Source: Melastoma dodecandrum (lineage: Eukaryota; Streptophyta; Magnoliopsida; Myrtales; Melastomataceae). Taken from it: 64,000 nucleotides of DNA. Below are positions 32,434 to 44,628 of the stretch, one piece after another. The stretch spans positions 4,650,001 to 4,714,000 of the forward strand of contig JARUPY010000538.1 of assembly GCA_029817715.1 (NCBI GenBank), read 5' to 3'. How positions within the stretch are numbered: position 1 is the first letter of the stretch; each line of letters begins with the position of its first letter. The notes under the pieces are model-generated. The model did no database searches and was not told the origin of the DNA. It worked only from the letters and a program-made list of their open reading frames with translations. A program made the position numbers and the translations under genes.

Positions 32434-34407
32434 TCAGTCCAGCTTCACGGAAGAGAAGAGGTAGTGCACAAACCAGAAGGACGATAGGAAGCCTACGGTG
32501 CCCGTCGCGAGCATGATTGCCAGGACCATGAACAGGGAATACCCCAGGTAGAGCGTCGCGGAGACAACCCCGCTCAGGCTCTTGAGATCGAACACGAGGT
32601 AGTTGACAGAGTAGAGGAAGATGTACATTGCTACCGAGCCAGAGGCGAAGAAGGATTTCCACCACCATTTCCAGTCCTCCACGCAGAGATGCATGTATGT
32701 CAGGACAAGAGATACCTCGGCACAGACAACCACGAGGAGAATCAGGACGACGAATAGGAAGCCGAAGACGTAGTACACACGGCCCATCCATAAGCTCGAC
32801 ATGATGAAGAAGAGCTCGATGAAGAGGGTGCCAAAGGGGAGAGTTCCGGCTCCAAGGACCAACAGCCAAGACGGGTACCTCTGCGGCGGGATCTCGCGAG
32901 GGATCTGGTTCGTCCTGACAGGGTATTCAATAGGAGAAGCCCTTGCCCCGAGGTAGCCACCGCCCAGCGTAAGCGGGACAGAGATACAGAACCAAAGCAA
33001 CAGCAGAACGATAAAGGTCAAAAACGGGATGGCTCCGGTGCTGTTGCTATGCCACAGCAGGAAGTTTAGGACAGTGAGGATTGAGAAGGCAATACCAGGA
33101 AAGAAGAGAGCAACTTTCCAGGAGACAGACACCCATCCTTTCTGATCGCCGCATCCGATGGTCCTCCATAGACGGACGGCGACGTAACCGGCAGCAAAGC
33201 CAAGGATCATGTAGAAGAATAGCATACCAGTGACAAGCGCTCCACGTGAAGCAGGGGACATAAATCCTAGAGCTGCAAACAGTATAGTGACAACTGCCAT
33301 GCCGAGAATCTGTACCCCATCGCCAACCATGACACATAAAAGATCAGCGCTTGCTGGGGCACGGAACACGTCTCCAACCACGAGCTTCCAACCAGATAAT
33401 TCCTCATTCATCTGAGCTTGTGCCTCCTTGTCGAGCTCTTCGTAACGGGTCAGATCTCGGCGGACGGTCCTCAAGAAGATAACAAGGACAATACCAGCAA
33501 GGAAAATGATTACCATTAGAGAATTGAGGATGGAGAACCAGTGGACTTTGGACCCTTCCATTTTCAAATAAGCATCCCAACGAGACGGCCAATTGATTTC
33601 GCTCATCTCAAATGTGACCTCGTAAGTGAAAACCAGTGGCTGCCCTTCCTTGATGGGCATAGTCACGGTAAGTGGATCACAGCTAACTCGAGAAGGGTAC
33701 TTACCGTACATTTTTAAGTCCTTCACCAGATCAACATTATGAACAACACTGCAAGGAACCACCTTAAACCCTACAACCATATACCCGGGAACATCAGATC
33801 CGCTTTTGGCAATACCCGGAATCATCTCAGCTGCATCTCCTGTACCCATAACCCGAGCAACATTGGTTTCCTCATACTTATGGACAAGAACAGTGAACTT
33901 CAAGTGATTAAAGATGTAATACACATCCTGAATCTTGACTCCCACAGGATACCCCGTCCATCGATGGACAAGCCCGTCCTTTTCCGTGTACCTTATGGCA
34001 GGCAAATTGTCAAGGATCAGATTAACCTGATACATTTCGCCGATCCTCTCCTTCATGAGCTTAAAGTCATCGCTGGACAGGGGGCCAGTCTTACACAAGA
34101 AGATCTCCGTCTGGTTGGAGGACATATTAAACCGATACGGCGAGTTCTCGATCCTGTCCCCCATGAGAAGCTCACCGAGGTTCTCTGCGCTATCCTTAAT
34201 GCCGTCGGGGGGCTTACAGAAAGGCAAACTATAGTAACTGAACGGCATCTCAGTGTCGATCGAAGTGAGGGAATTCACCTTCACCGAGAGAGGATCCCCT
34301 GCAACATACTTATGGGGGTAACTACCCGGGAGGTAGAACCCGCATCCGGAGCCAAAAGCAAGACTGATTACCAAAAACCAGATCTTCAGCTCATCAAAGA
34401 AGTCCAT
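32434..34407 (-). CDS. transmembrane nine superfamily protein (TM9SF/nonaspanin)
   Basis: A single uninterrupted frame of 657 residues, a normal length for the family. It starts with a hydrophobic signal peptide (IWFLVISLAFGSGCGFYLPG). A lumenal domain follows with the family motifs LPFCKPPDG and ENLGELLMGDRIENSPY. Nine membrane helices follow from about residue 280, including LVTGMLFFYMILGFAAGYVA and ISVPLTLGGGYLGAR. It ends SSVKLD, the C-terminal KxD-type motif that in plant TMN proteins directs COPI-dependent Golgi retention. The role is in endomembrane trafficking and Golgi residency. The coding region has no intron, as in many plant TMN genes. Intact. Confidence 0.96.
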   Translation of the reverse strand: MDFFDELKIWFLVISLAFGSGCGFYLPGSYPHKYVAGDPLSVKVNSLTSIDTEMPFSYYSLPFCKPPDGIKDSAENLGELLMGDRIENSPYRFNMSSNQTEIFLCKTGPLSSDDFKLMKERIGEMYQVNLILDNLPAIRYTEKDGLVHRWTGYPVGVKIQDVYYIFNHLKFTVLVHKYEETNVARVMGTGDAAEMIPGIAKSGSDVPGYMVVGFKVVPCSVVHNVDLVKDLKMYGKYPSRVSCDPLTVTMPIKEGQPLVFTYEVTFEMSEINWPSRWDAYLKMEGSKVHWFSILNSLMVIIFLAGIVLVIFLRTVRRDLTRYEELDKEAQAQMNEELSGWKLVVGDVFRAPASADLLCVMVGDGVQILGMAVVTILFAALGFMSPASRGALVTGMLFFYMILGFAAGYVAVRLWRTIGCGDQKGWVSVSWKVALFFPGIAFSILTVLNFLLWHSNSTGAIPFLTFIVLLLLWFCISVPLTLGGGYLGARASPIEYPVRTNQIPREIPPQRYPSWLLVLGAGTLPFGTLFIELFFIMSSLWMGRVYYVFGFLFVVLILLVVVCAEVSLVLTYMHLCVEDWKWWWKSFFASGSVAMYIFLYSVNYLVFDLKSLSGVVSATLYLGYSLFMVLAIMLATGTVGFLSSFWFVHYLFSSVKLD

Positions 34408-35828
34408 TCTAGCCAGAGCTCCACCAGGTTAGATCCAGATCTGGAAACGAAACCCCGAACTCAATTCACATCTAAAATCACAGGGAAAGATAAGTCGCCA
34501 GAACAACAAGAGCAGGCCAGATCGACATTTCCACGATCAAAATCACACCAATGCCAACCAAGAGAAAAGAACCCAGATGACAAAAACACCGTCGACGCAA
34601 CAAAGCGGGAAAACCCAAGTGCAAAAAAGCGAACTTGATCGATTCCCAGGCATCAAGATCGGGAATTTCGACGACCCAGATCAGATCAAACTGACGCTGA
34701 CCTTTTCGGGGTCGCGGCGGAAGGAGGGGCGAGGGTCCGTGGGGCGAATGCGGGATGCGCTTGTTGGTTTCCTTGTGATGGAATTAATTTCTTTTGTGAT
34801 GTGATTTGTACTTATTTGTTGGCTTGCGAATTAACCCTTTGCAGCTTTGTGCTTTGAGCCGGCCTTTGGTTGAAACCCACGCCTATGCCCTGCCACCCAA
34901 TCAACAACCATTATGATTCCATGTGACCATTATTATATCAAGTCTTATTACATACTCCCATGATCGAGCCTAGAATGTAATGTTAAATCTCCACCGTCAT
35001 TATTAGCAGCTCCTACGAGGCCCCGGATGGGAAGTCACCCCCAAGGAAAGGCCCGACTGGAAGATGGGTCGTCGTCAACCCATTACTGGGCCAGGCCCAT
35101 TAATGGGAAATCAGATGGGCCGGGCCTACAAGCGGTCCCGACATCCGAGCATGTGGGGGACACGAGAGCAGGCATGTCCAAGTCCCAGTCCCAACTTATT
35201 TCGCCATGCACGCGTCTGGGAGTTCTCTTCTAAGGGGCTGGCAAGTAGGTGGACTAACTATTCTCATGGCGCGTTGTTAAGGGCAGAGTCTTGGAATTTT
35301 GGGAGGAATTCGCAAAAGGAAAAATTTAGGAAATATGATTCTGATTTCGAAAATTCTCTAAAAATTTGTTTTGAAAATTTAATAAAAAATTATAAATGGA
35401 CGACCTTTGTGATATTCTATGAAAATCGTCTTCGACTTTACTTTCTAAGTAGTGATTTTGAAATCGCGATTTCTAAATAAAATTTTATAAGTGAGTGACA
35501 TTCCTAATAGATAGGTCACGATTATAACAATTTTTATAAAACGAAATACTTTTTGAAACTAAAATCATACTTAATGAGGTTTTTTCGAACAGTAAATAAA
35601 AACCTCATAGTCAAGTAATCTCTTTTTGTGCAAATTGATCAAAATAAAAGCTGGGCACTCAACAAAAAGTCGTACGCACTCACGCACGCACACCCACACG
35701 GACCTTGCGCAAATTTCCTTCTCCTCCTCGCTTTCTTTCTTTCTTTCTTTTGTCCAAAATTCTATTTTATTTTTTACCGACAACCAACAAATCGGCGCGA
35801 ACTCTTTCTTCCCCGCTCGCCTCCCTCC
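34408..35828. other. divergent intergenic region, TM9SF to small Cys-rich gene
   Basis: 34408-34800 is probably the TM9SF 5' leader and promoter. The remainder is AT-rich with a CT-rich patch at 35720-35755. No RNA gene or further coding region recognised. Confidence 0.45.
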
Positions 35829-35832
35829 CCCT

Positions 35833-35840
35833 TATAAATA
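35833..35840 (+). promoter_or_regulatory. TATA box of the small Cys-rich gene
   Basis: TATAAATA, followed by AATA repeats, 125-132 bp before the start codon and preceded by a CT-rich stretch. Position and sequence are typical of a plant core promoter. Confidence 0.6.
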
Positions 35841-35964
35841 AATAAATAAAATCCTACCCAAGTCATTCAATTTCCCTTCCCATCCAAAAGGCCTCATACC
35901 ACGTGCCCCCACATCGTCCTTCTCCGATCACCTATCTCCTGCCGCCCTCCTCGTTCGAGCGAAG

Positions 35965-36255
35965 ATGGCGTCGGCGGAAGGGTTCCTGAGGTGTGTCTAC
36001 GAGGGCTGCATTTCGGGTTGCGACTCCTGCGTCGAGCGGAGGCCGTACCACAAGAACTGCCGTTGCGCCCTCCACAAGCCCAAGAAGGGCTGCCCCCACG
36101 GCCTCCCCAGGTCCAACAACGTCTCTTACCCCGTCCGCAGGTCTTGGAGCGAGGGTTCCCTCTTGCTCATGGCTTCTCAGGGGAACGCCAACGCCTCCCT
36201 TTCCCCTTCCTCTTCCCCTGCTCGTCCCCCTGCGTGGGAGATCGAGAGGAAGTAG
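35965..36255 (+). CDS. conserved small Cys-rich plant protein, function unknown
   Basis: 96 residues, no intron. The N-terminal half is Cys/His-rich: C10, C15, C19, C22, C32, C34 and C43, with H29, H37 and H45, in the pattern GFLRCVYEGCISGCDSC...YHKNCRCALH. Enough ligands are present to hold two metal ions. A conserved SNNVSYP-RRSWSEGSL segment follows, then a Ser/Pro-rich tail. I recognise this as a family found across flowering plants with no established function. No signal peptide or membrane segment. The start codon lies in a strong GCGAAGATGGCG context. Intact. Confidence 0.85.
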   Translation: MASAEGFLRCVYEGCISGCDSCVERRPYHKNCRCALHKPKKGCPHGLPRSNNVSYPVRRSWSEGSLLLMASQGNANASLSPSSSPARPPAWEIERK

Positions 36256-37375
36256 GGGGGGAGGGGTGTTATTTCTAGGATTAGTGGAATCGAGGCAATG
36301 TCTTCCTGTTGTTGGTTTTTGGTTATGGGAATGGGATTGAATTTGATTTGTTTGTCGATGGGATTTGTCTCTATTGGTTTGATCTACAATCTTTGGAGCT
36401 GTAAATATCAATTCTTTTGGATCTGGGTTTTTTTGTCTGTCAGCAGCGTCTTCATAGAGCCATCACAACACATCTAAGATCACCTGGGATTTCAGGGAAT
36501 CCTTTCCTTTTTCTTGGGTGTTAATTTGATGGGTGTTGGGGGGAGGCGAATTGGTTCTTGATTAAAGATGTGTTTAAGAAAGCTTGGTTCTTGTGGACCC
36601 AGACCTGCACCTCACATGGTGTGAAAAATATCAGCCATCGATGTATTTAACAATCAACCGACTTGTTGTTGGGGGGGGGGGGGGGGGGGGGGCTGCTTGT
36701 TTTTATTCCATAACAGGGGTTGGGGAAGTAATAGACAATGTGAGTTTGCCCAGGTGGTCCGGCCATCCCCTGACCGAATCTGGGAAAAGTTTCACGAATC
36801 AATTGAAATCAGTCATTTTTTTAAACTGAAAATGTGTAAATTTCTGGGGCCCATTTGTATTAATAGCTGTGGATCACTGTAAAGTTTTAGTGTGCGAGGC
36901 TGTTTAGTTGTTCACATGGGGCAGAGGGAGAAGCACCAGTGCCCCTACTAACTGGAACAAGTACAGCTTGCACACATGCCAGAAAAAAAGCACATGGAAA
37001 GGGGAAGGGAAGGGTCGAGGACAAGTTGTTCGGTCTGTCTGTCTGTGCAACCCCAAATCTTTCCGTGTACTTGTCAACAGGACAAACACTGTTCCTGGAT
37101 ATAAGAGTGAGTTACGTAACTAAATGTGTCGGAACAAAGGAAAACCTTGTAATCCTGTGAAAGATTCATTCATTGTGTCCTGTACCAGGGGGGGGGGGGG
37201 AGGTAAACTATATTTTGACTTCGACTCCCAGAAGAAGAGGGGAAAAACAAGAACGAACAAGCCACCACACACCAGCGGAACATGTACTGGCATCGAACAC
37301 ATAACCAAGATAAATGAAGGCATTGATATTGACCATTGCGCTTGTGGCAAGAGATCAGCGATGCTGGTATGTAGT
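36256..37375. other. convergent intergenic region with G-tracts
   Basis: Between two convergent genes. It holds a run of 22 G (36671-36692) and a run of 13 G (37188-37200). No gene recognised. Confidence 0.5.
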
Positions 37376-40300
37376 CTATGAGCTATTTTGCGCCTTTGTA
37401 GGTATCTTGGAGGCCATAGAACGTAATGTGTCCGCGATCTCGGTGAAGTTTGGCCTTTCTGACGGTTCGGATGACCAGCACCTCTCCATCAAGGATCGCC
37501 ACTCTGGGTCGCAGAAGTCTGGCACCGGAGGTCTCAAAGTATTGCTCACAATCCCGCCTAATTTCACATAGCAAAAGGTCATCAAAGTTGGCACTGGACA
37601 ACATTGCTTGAAGAATTCAAAGGGAGTGCAATTAATTACCGATGATGGCACCGTAATGCAATTCTGCATAGGGTTCATCTCCTGTCAACAGCTCCCACAT
37701 CACGATGCCAAATGAAAATACATCGACCTGTACCCAGGATAAGTGTGTTAGATGCCTCTACCAGAGACAGCGGGACATAAAACGATGGACTAGGCCAAGT
37801 TAATCAATAGTGTAAGGGAAGAGGCCAACCTTCTCGGACACTAGGCTGCTGCTACCATTCAGAAGCTCTGGTGCCATCCATGGAAGGGTGCCCCGCACAC
37901 CACCGGAGATGAGAGTCTGACATTTCACTTTAGAGAGGCCCAGATCACCCACCTGCTTATACACACAGAAACATGACCGAAGAACAGCCCCTCAGTTACA
38001 GAAACTCTAATAATAATTTGTATACACAATAGAATATCATAAATATGATCTTGTTACTATACATCAGTAAGGTACAAATCAGCTAATCTTTGAACACCCA
38101 AAGGACAATGATATGCAACCACTGCAATCAAGGATCAGAACACTGACCTTACAAATGGGTCGATGTGGATCTCGAAGATTGACGAGGAGGTTATCACTTT
38201 TCAAATCAAAATGAACAATGTTCTTCCCATGCAAGTATTCCATACCAAAGGCTACATCCATAGCAATCAGAAGCCTTTTACGCTTGTCGAGGTTCCTGAA
38301 AAACACCGAATCAATGAACTTAAAATCTCATCCATTAGCTAGTATCATGGAATAAATTCCAGAGCAACTCACTTCTCATTTTTCTGCAGAGCAGTCCTCA
38401 AGGAACCATTAACCATGTACTCCGTGACAGTTGCAATAGAACCTCCAGGGCCATCAAGCACAACACCATAGAAAGCCACCACATTAGGGTGATGGAGATC
38501 AGCCAGCTTAATAGCCTCATTCCAGAAGTCATTTCTCTGATTCATTCCAACAGAAAAAAGGAGTCATGCCGAGTATTCATATCATCTCCCACCAGGGAAA
38601 TTAAACATGTAAGCAATGTAACTGAAGCAAGGTTAGGTCCCACAAACCATCCTGTCTTGCTCAGAAGGCTTTCCGGAAAAACACCTATCATTGATCCTTT
38701 TAATGGCCACGTCTGAACCCCTCCATTTTCCATGATAGACAGTCCCATATGTACCGGAACCTAGTTCTCGCAACTCCTCGAGATCACTATTCTTTATGAT
38801 CTGAGGAAAACATTTTAATTGTCAGCAATCAGCAAGACAAATTCAGACATGACCAAGTAAATAAGACAGTCACCTGCAAACGGCCGATTCCTCCGGATGC
38901 AGGGAAACCGAAATTTCTTCTATCAGAGACTTTATCGTCGTTGTCCTACATGAGATCATTCGGCGTAAGTATCCACTCAGTAGCACATTTTACAAGAGAA
39001 ATAGATGCCCGATTAAGAAGAGATATTGAGTACCTCATGACCAGCTCTAGTCTGCATTTCCGCACCATCATCAGTATCTCTTTCTGGGTTAGCATCGAAG
39101 GAAGGCTTGTTTCCCTGGTAGACAGACATATTGGGATTAGAAGGCAGACCCGACTGAAGAACAGAGGCAGCGACGCCCTCTGCAACATCTTGAAGGTCCT
39201 GCTTAATCTTTTCTTCAGCTGAAAAAACAAGGTATGAAATCAAGCTATTAAAACACTTTCAAATTCAAATGAATAGGCAGCCCTGGAATCACCATGTGCT
39301 CATACCTGTGTAATGCATCTGTTCTGTGGTGACATTTGCAAAATTGTTAAATGGTTGATGGAGTTCATCTTCCACGGGAGAGCTCTCATTTAAGTTCCCA
39401 ACATTTCTCAGTCGATTCTCCAACAAAGCATCCTTGCCCAATAAAGGCTCTTTCCTAAGAGCAATTTTGGTAGGTTTTGGTGGGGGAAAATGGGCATCTT
39501 GATTCAAGTTCCATGGGTCCTGGTTCATGAACAACGAATTAGAATGATCCTCAAAACCTCCCTGACACTGACCACCAACTTGTAAAGTTGCCTCATCATT
39601 AGCTCCTGTTGTTGGCTGGAACAAAGGGGAATCAGTTATCCAAGATGCAGCGGACGGAAAACTCTCAGTCATCAAGCCTGATCCAACAGCAGTGGCCCCG
39701 GAGTTGCTGCAATGAAGTTCTTCAGGCTCTGGGTGGACGCCCATCTTTGTCTGGGAACTGGATCTTGGCATATCAGTGTTCAATGGTTGAACCATGTTAA
39801 AGGATTCAACTGGTCTATATTCATGCAAACCAGGAGGTTTACTGACAGGAAAACTGGCAAAATCTGTGGGTATCATTTGACTAGAAATTGGTAGCATGTC
39901 CGGTTTGACATAGGGAATGTTAAGCAGCACCTCACCTCTGGGGTTCTGCTGCACCTGCTTTTGCTTAAACATTTCATCCATCCTCGATTCATCAACAGGC
40001 AGCTTAACATCCAGACCATTAGCGCCAGAAAGCATCGCGGAAGAGGTCATTTGTGGAGTTTCCACCCTCCGATCAATTGCCACGTTGACAGAGTTTGCAT
40101 ACTGTGATCTACTATCAATGTCAGGGAGCTTAGAGTACTCCTTCGGAGATTCACGAAGCCACTGTTCGGTCCCTGGCACTGGCAGACCGCCTACAAAAGC
40201 ACCATCACCATTCGGAAGCCCACTGACTGCACCATCTTGCGTCAGCCGAGATTGAATGCGAAGAAATTGCTGCTGCCCACCATTTTCAACGGGTGCCTTA

Positions 40301-42510
40301 CCAACCCCATCAACATAAGCACCATACAAAGAAGCCTCGTTATTGCCAGCAAAGCCAGGGGCGAGCTTCCTGGACTCGACATGTTCTGCCTTCTGAACAG
40401 AAGGCCTATCCATTGCCTCAAGATCTTCAGTAGGCATTTCCCCTCTACCATTCAAAATGGACTGAACAGTAACTGGCGGTTCAGGAAAGCCAATTCCTGT
40501 AGCCCCAGTCAACACTGTCCTGCTCAGTGTCTGGGGTTTTGTATTGTCATCTAGCCTCAGACTATGGTAAATTGAGGCGGATATCGGCACTGTGCATGCA
40601 GTGCCGTCTTTCTGGTCCTGCACCACAGTATCTGAATGTGCATGCGGCAATGCTTTCTGACACATGTAGCAGTCTTCAAACTTCTGAATGCTTTCAGATT
40701 GATTACTTTGTTGATGAGCGGTAGATCCATCAGAAAATACAACTGGCCCAGGAGCAACAACTTGATTCCACCCATAACCACCTCCAACGACTGGCCCGGA
40801 CGCTTGCAGATGATATGCATTGTGAGATTGATCAAAGGGAACTAGGAAAACCCTTGGCCCAGATGATCTCTCATGTTCCAAGTGGCTTGGTTGAACTAGA
40901 GGTGGCCTAATACCAATATGCGAAGCAGTAGGAACCATGGTCATATGAACTGGAGAGACGAAATGGTGTGGGTTAAGACCAGGTGCCATGCCATGGAATT
41001 GTTGAGGGGCGAATAACGGAGCGGCACCACCCATCAGATGAGGACTAGGCAAATTTGTGAGATTGATATTTTCACCACGAGGGTCTACATAAGCAGGTGT
41101 AAAAGAAGTCGCAGGAGGAAGACCCATTCCTGAAACAGGAGGCGGAAGATCATAACCTGATGGCCTAGGGGGAGCAAGGATGGGAGCAGGCATCGGCACT
41201 TCCACTTCCAGATGTGATGATGACGTTTGTGGAGGACTAGGATTTACCACTGGGAAACCAGCATTTGAATTATTGTCCTCGGCACTAGGAGGGTCTGGAT
41301 CAACAAAAAACATTTTTGCTGCATCATTAGAGGGTGCTAAATTGCTTCCAGGGGACAATGAGCTAGATGATGTCGGCACACCACTGTCACCTTGTCTGGG
41401 AACAGTGGTATCAAGAGGTTCATTGCCGCTAAATTCAGAATTCTGGGTGGATGTTGCGCTTGCCATACTCTCCTTCCTGGCTATGCCGGGCAGGCCAATT
41501 GAATCAGCCATTCCATTCACCGCCTCGACATAACGATGCCCACTATTATTCAAATCACCAAACTGAACCATATCCGTTGAATCGAGCTCAGAAGCCGAGA
41601 AGAGGAAGACACGTAACTTTGCAGACCCATCCAATGTTCTCTCAGACAGCTTCTCATGCTCTTCCATCATATTATCGAGGTCATCAGGACAAGATACAGA
41701 GACCAGCGCGTCAAGATCCTCGTCGGGTAGCTGGTACTTAATGATGACAGGTTGCCCATAAATTTCAACCATTTTTGCAACCAAGTCATTGAAGCTCACA
41801 TCTTTCCTGACACTGATAATCCTTGTTTGACCGCCAACATATCTCAGCATACCATCACTTGGTCTAGGCAAGATTTTTCCCCCAAAACTGCAAAGGAACT
41901 TGATTTTCTTCCCCGAAACCGAATCTTCTCCGCCATCCTCACTAGACTGTATAATCCCACTACCACTGCCCTGGTTGCTGAGATTAGATTTCTGCATCGG
42001 TACCGCATCACCAGCCACCCGTTCATCCAAACTCCCATGATCCCTATTGACGAAACTAACAGCAGAATTCATCCCGACTGCATTAACCCCACCCATCTGA
42101 TCTATAGCATTGCCACCAATCACCCCCATCCTATCACTCATATACCCTGTCAAATCAAAAGCATTCCCGCCAACCACTCCTCCCAAATTGGGGTTGTACC
42201 CAAAGCCGACAGCCGGATTCATACTCATATGCCCATAAGGTACCGCCGCACGGGGAAACCACGCGGCAACGCCCTGTGGACCATTCACATAACCCAAACC
42301 TCCAAACCCAGGGTCAGACACAGCCGCAGAGTAAAACACCGGAACCGACGATGGAGGGCTGCTGCCCTCGGGAGCCGACGTGGCGTAAAAACCTTCCGCC
42401 GTCCGACCCGCCGTAGTGGCCGGAGCGGCGACAGAGGACTCCTCCGCGATGCTCGGGGCCACGTTCAGGGGTCTCAGATCCTTGGGTATCGAGTTCTGAT
42501 CGAATGCCAT
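37376..42510 (-). CDS. PB1-domain Raf-like protein kinase (B4-type MAPKKK)
   Basis: Nine inferred exons (minus strand): 42510-39306, 39218-39034, 38945-38874, 38800-38648, 38536-38373, 38295-38148, 37952-37830, 37727-37640, 37557-37376; 1439 residues, all junctions in frame. The start at [16 protein letters not shown] matches the family; an upstream Met four codons earlier is less likely. PB1 domain at about 201-290 ([19 protein letters not shown]), a long disordered linker, and kinase domain at about 1158-1425: [21 protein letters not shown] lysine, [11 protein letters not shown] in place of DFG, and [18 protein letters not shown] and DLG instead of HRD and DFG recur in this plant subgroup; the catalytic Asp residues are kept. 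B4 Rafs phosphorylate SnRK2 kinases during osmotic stress. Intact. Confidence 0.93.
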
Positions 42511-44133
42511 GACTCTTGACAACTCTAATTAAGCGCACCTAGACTTTCCACAAAAGACCCACCAAGAAAAACGGCACAAGCGAAGATCTTGACGAACTGG
42601 GCAGCCTAATTTCGCCTATTCACAACATGGGCAAGGCTCAGATTTCGCACCACAAACGACTCGACTCTCGACGAAGAGGGGGAGGGGGAGGGGGATACAA
42701 CCCACGAATAAAAGAATGGATATTTTGGACAGAAAAAAACAAAACGAAGAATTACTAACCACCTCTCCTACGACAAGAAATATGTGCCCACCACCGATCG
42801 GAGCTCAGTCGGTGATGGAGATGGCGACGACGATGGAAAAGAACAGCTGTGTAGAAAGATCTGGGCTGATGGGGAGCTGGCAAAATCAATTTCCTAGGGT
42901 TCCTGATTTCTAAATTGTAGCGACTCCAAGAACTTGCGGCACCCCCACAAACACTTTGCCTTCTTTTCTCGCTCTTCCCAACCCCTGCACATTTCCCATA
43001 ATTTTATATAATATATGCACAATTTTTCATTCCTCCACTATACAAATGACTGTATCTTGCTTGTGACTGAAAATAGAAAATCCCTTGATTTAAGTATTAG
43101 TATTAATCACGTTACCAGAAAAACTTGAACTCAAATCAAAACGGTGAAATTCTGTTAGTGGACTCGAGAGATATCAGACCCAGATCCTCATCCTTTTTAG
43201 TATTATTAATTCAACTATTTATGATGATAATCGTTTTTAGTATTATTAATTCAACTAAATGGATTAAAAAAAACGAGTGGAGCTTTTTTTGAGTTATCTT
43301 GTTGGCGAAGGAGATGGAGAGGCATAGAAAGGCACGTGGATGGGGATGGGGGGAAGCCAGCACATGCAATTTCCATGCAATTTCAATTTTGTCTGCTTAT
43401 TTGGGCAAAACCCATTTTTATATTATTATTATTATTACATGGAATGAAGTGACAACGTTGTCAAGAAATACATCGGGTGTCTCCCCCACCTCTCTCAAAA
43501 CCCAAACGAAGGACTTTGACCGAGTTTGGTCTATAAAATTACAGTTAGCAAAAACAATAGAGGGAGTGGGGGGAAGTCTTGGTCTGCATAGCAAGGGAGA
43601 ATCTGGGGGAGGCTTTCTCTTTTGACTTGGGTAGTATTAAGCTTGGACGAGTAGATGGGGTAAATCAATCGTTTCGCCATAAATATCTCAATATGGGGAG
43701 GCACAAAAAGATGGTTGCATTTTGATGGAGACAAGATAATTGGAGGGGGTGGGGGGCACGTAATTTATCTTATATGCACTTTGGCGTTGGGTGTGGGCCA
43801 TTTGGATTAGATCCCCCCCGCCCACACGCACGCTCTCTTCCATCCATGTCCCATTCCCTGCATCCTTATTCAAAGCATCTGTTCCTTTCGGTTTGTGGTA
43901 TGGTAGGGTAGGGTTTCATCTGACGCTAACGCCCCTCCCCATGCCGATTCAATTCCCTTTTCCTGACAATGAATCCTGTCCGAAAACCCGACGTTGCGGC
44001 GACGATCAGAAGGCTGACTTTGTAAACGAATGGACGTTTCCTGTATGTCCTATCATGATTCAAAGAGGAGTGGAGAAATGGAAAACAACGACCGTGAAAT
44101 TTAATGCTTTGAGGAGAGTGATGATGTGAAACA
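42511..44133. other. upstream region of the Raf-like gene
   Basis: 42511-42920 is the likely 5' leader and promoter (G-rich stretch at 42678-42693). 43000-44130 is AT-rich with GGG-runs. A duplicated TTTTTAGTATTATTAATTCAAC (about 43194 and 43234) was noted. No gene. Confidence 0.4.
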
Positions 44134-44628
44134 TCACGAGAAATCGTGTAGGGCCTTCCGGGGGGACCCTGCCACGGAGAACCTCGTCGAGAAGCTCTTG
44201 TAACGTACGTCGTCAACGCTCTCGACCCCCTCGTCTGCCCCCGGTTCCTCGAAATTCAACTTGTAGCTCGTGGCATCGTATTGGAAGTCCCCCATGGAGT
44301 AACCCCTCCTGTGCCTCCCCGCACGCGGCTTCCCTCCCTTGTGACCGCCGTCCGTGCAGATCTCCACCGAGAAGCCTTGACGGTGGTGGCTCTTGGCGCG
44401 CACAGGCGTCACCAGCCCGTGGTATCTCCCCTGAGACATGTCCGTGTCGGACGGGGAACCATCCAGCTCGTCGAGGCTGTGCTGACCTCGAAAGCAAAAG
44501 GGAATGCGCAAGGCGAGCTTCACTCGTTTGATGAAGGATGGGGAAATGGGGTCAATGTCCAAGGCCGCGGCGCCCCGGTGATGGTGATGATGGTGATGGT
44601 GATGGTGATGGTGGTGGTGGTAGGACAT
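44134..44628 (-). CDS. small plant protein with a 14-His N-terminal tract
   Basis: 164 residues, no intron. It begins MSY followed by 14 His encoded by mixed CAC/CAT codons. Basic and aromatic segments follow (SPSFIKRVKLALRIPFCF), and then RHRRGYSMGDFQYDATSYKL and NFEEPG, the 'F-Y-D-x-x-S-Y-x-L-N-F-(D/E)' motif of a plant-specific uncharacterised family. It ends near FSTRFSVAG, also typical. A run of His this long can bind metal ions, but no function is known. The mixed codons suggest the tract is translated and selected rather than a plain slippage run. Likely a real gene. Confidence 0.72.
   Translation of the reverse strand: MSYHHHHHHHHHHHHHHRGAAALDIDPISPSFIKRVKLALRIPFCFRGQHSLDELDGSPSDTDMSQGRYHGLVTPVRAKSHHRQGFSVEICTDGGHKGGKPRAGRHRRGYSMGDFQYDATSYKLNFEEPGADEGVESVDDVRYKSFSTRFSVAGSPRKALHDFS

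Noticed and set aside
33739..34638. 299-codon frame on the plus strand
   Set aside because: Antisense to the TM9SF gene, whose codon pattern and motifs explain the open frame.
41752..42519. 255-codon frame on the plus strand
   Set aside because: Antisense to the first exon of the Raf-like kinase; no family signature.
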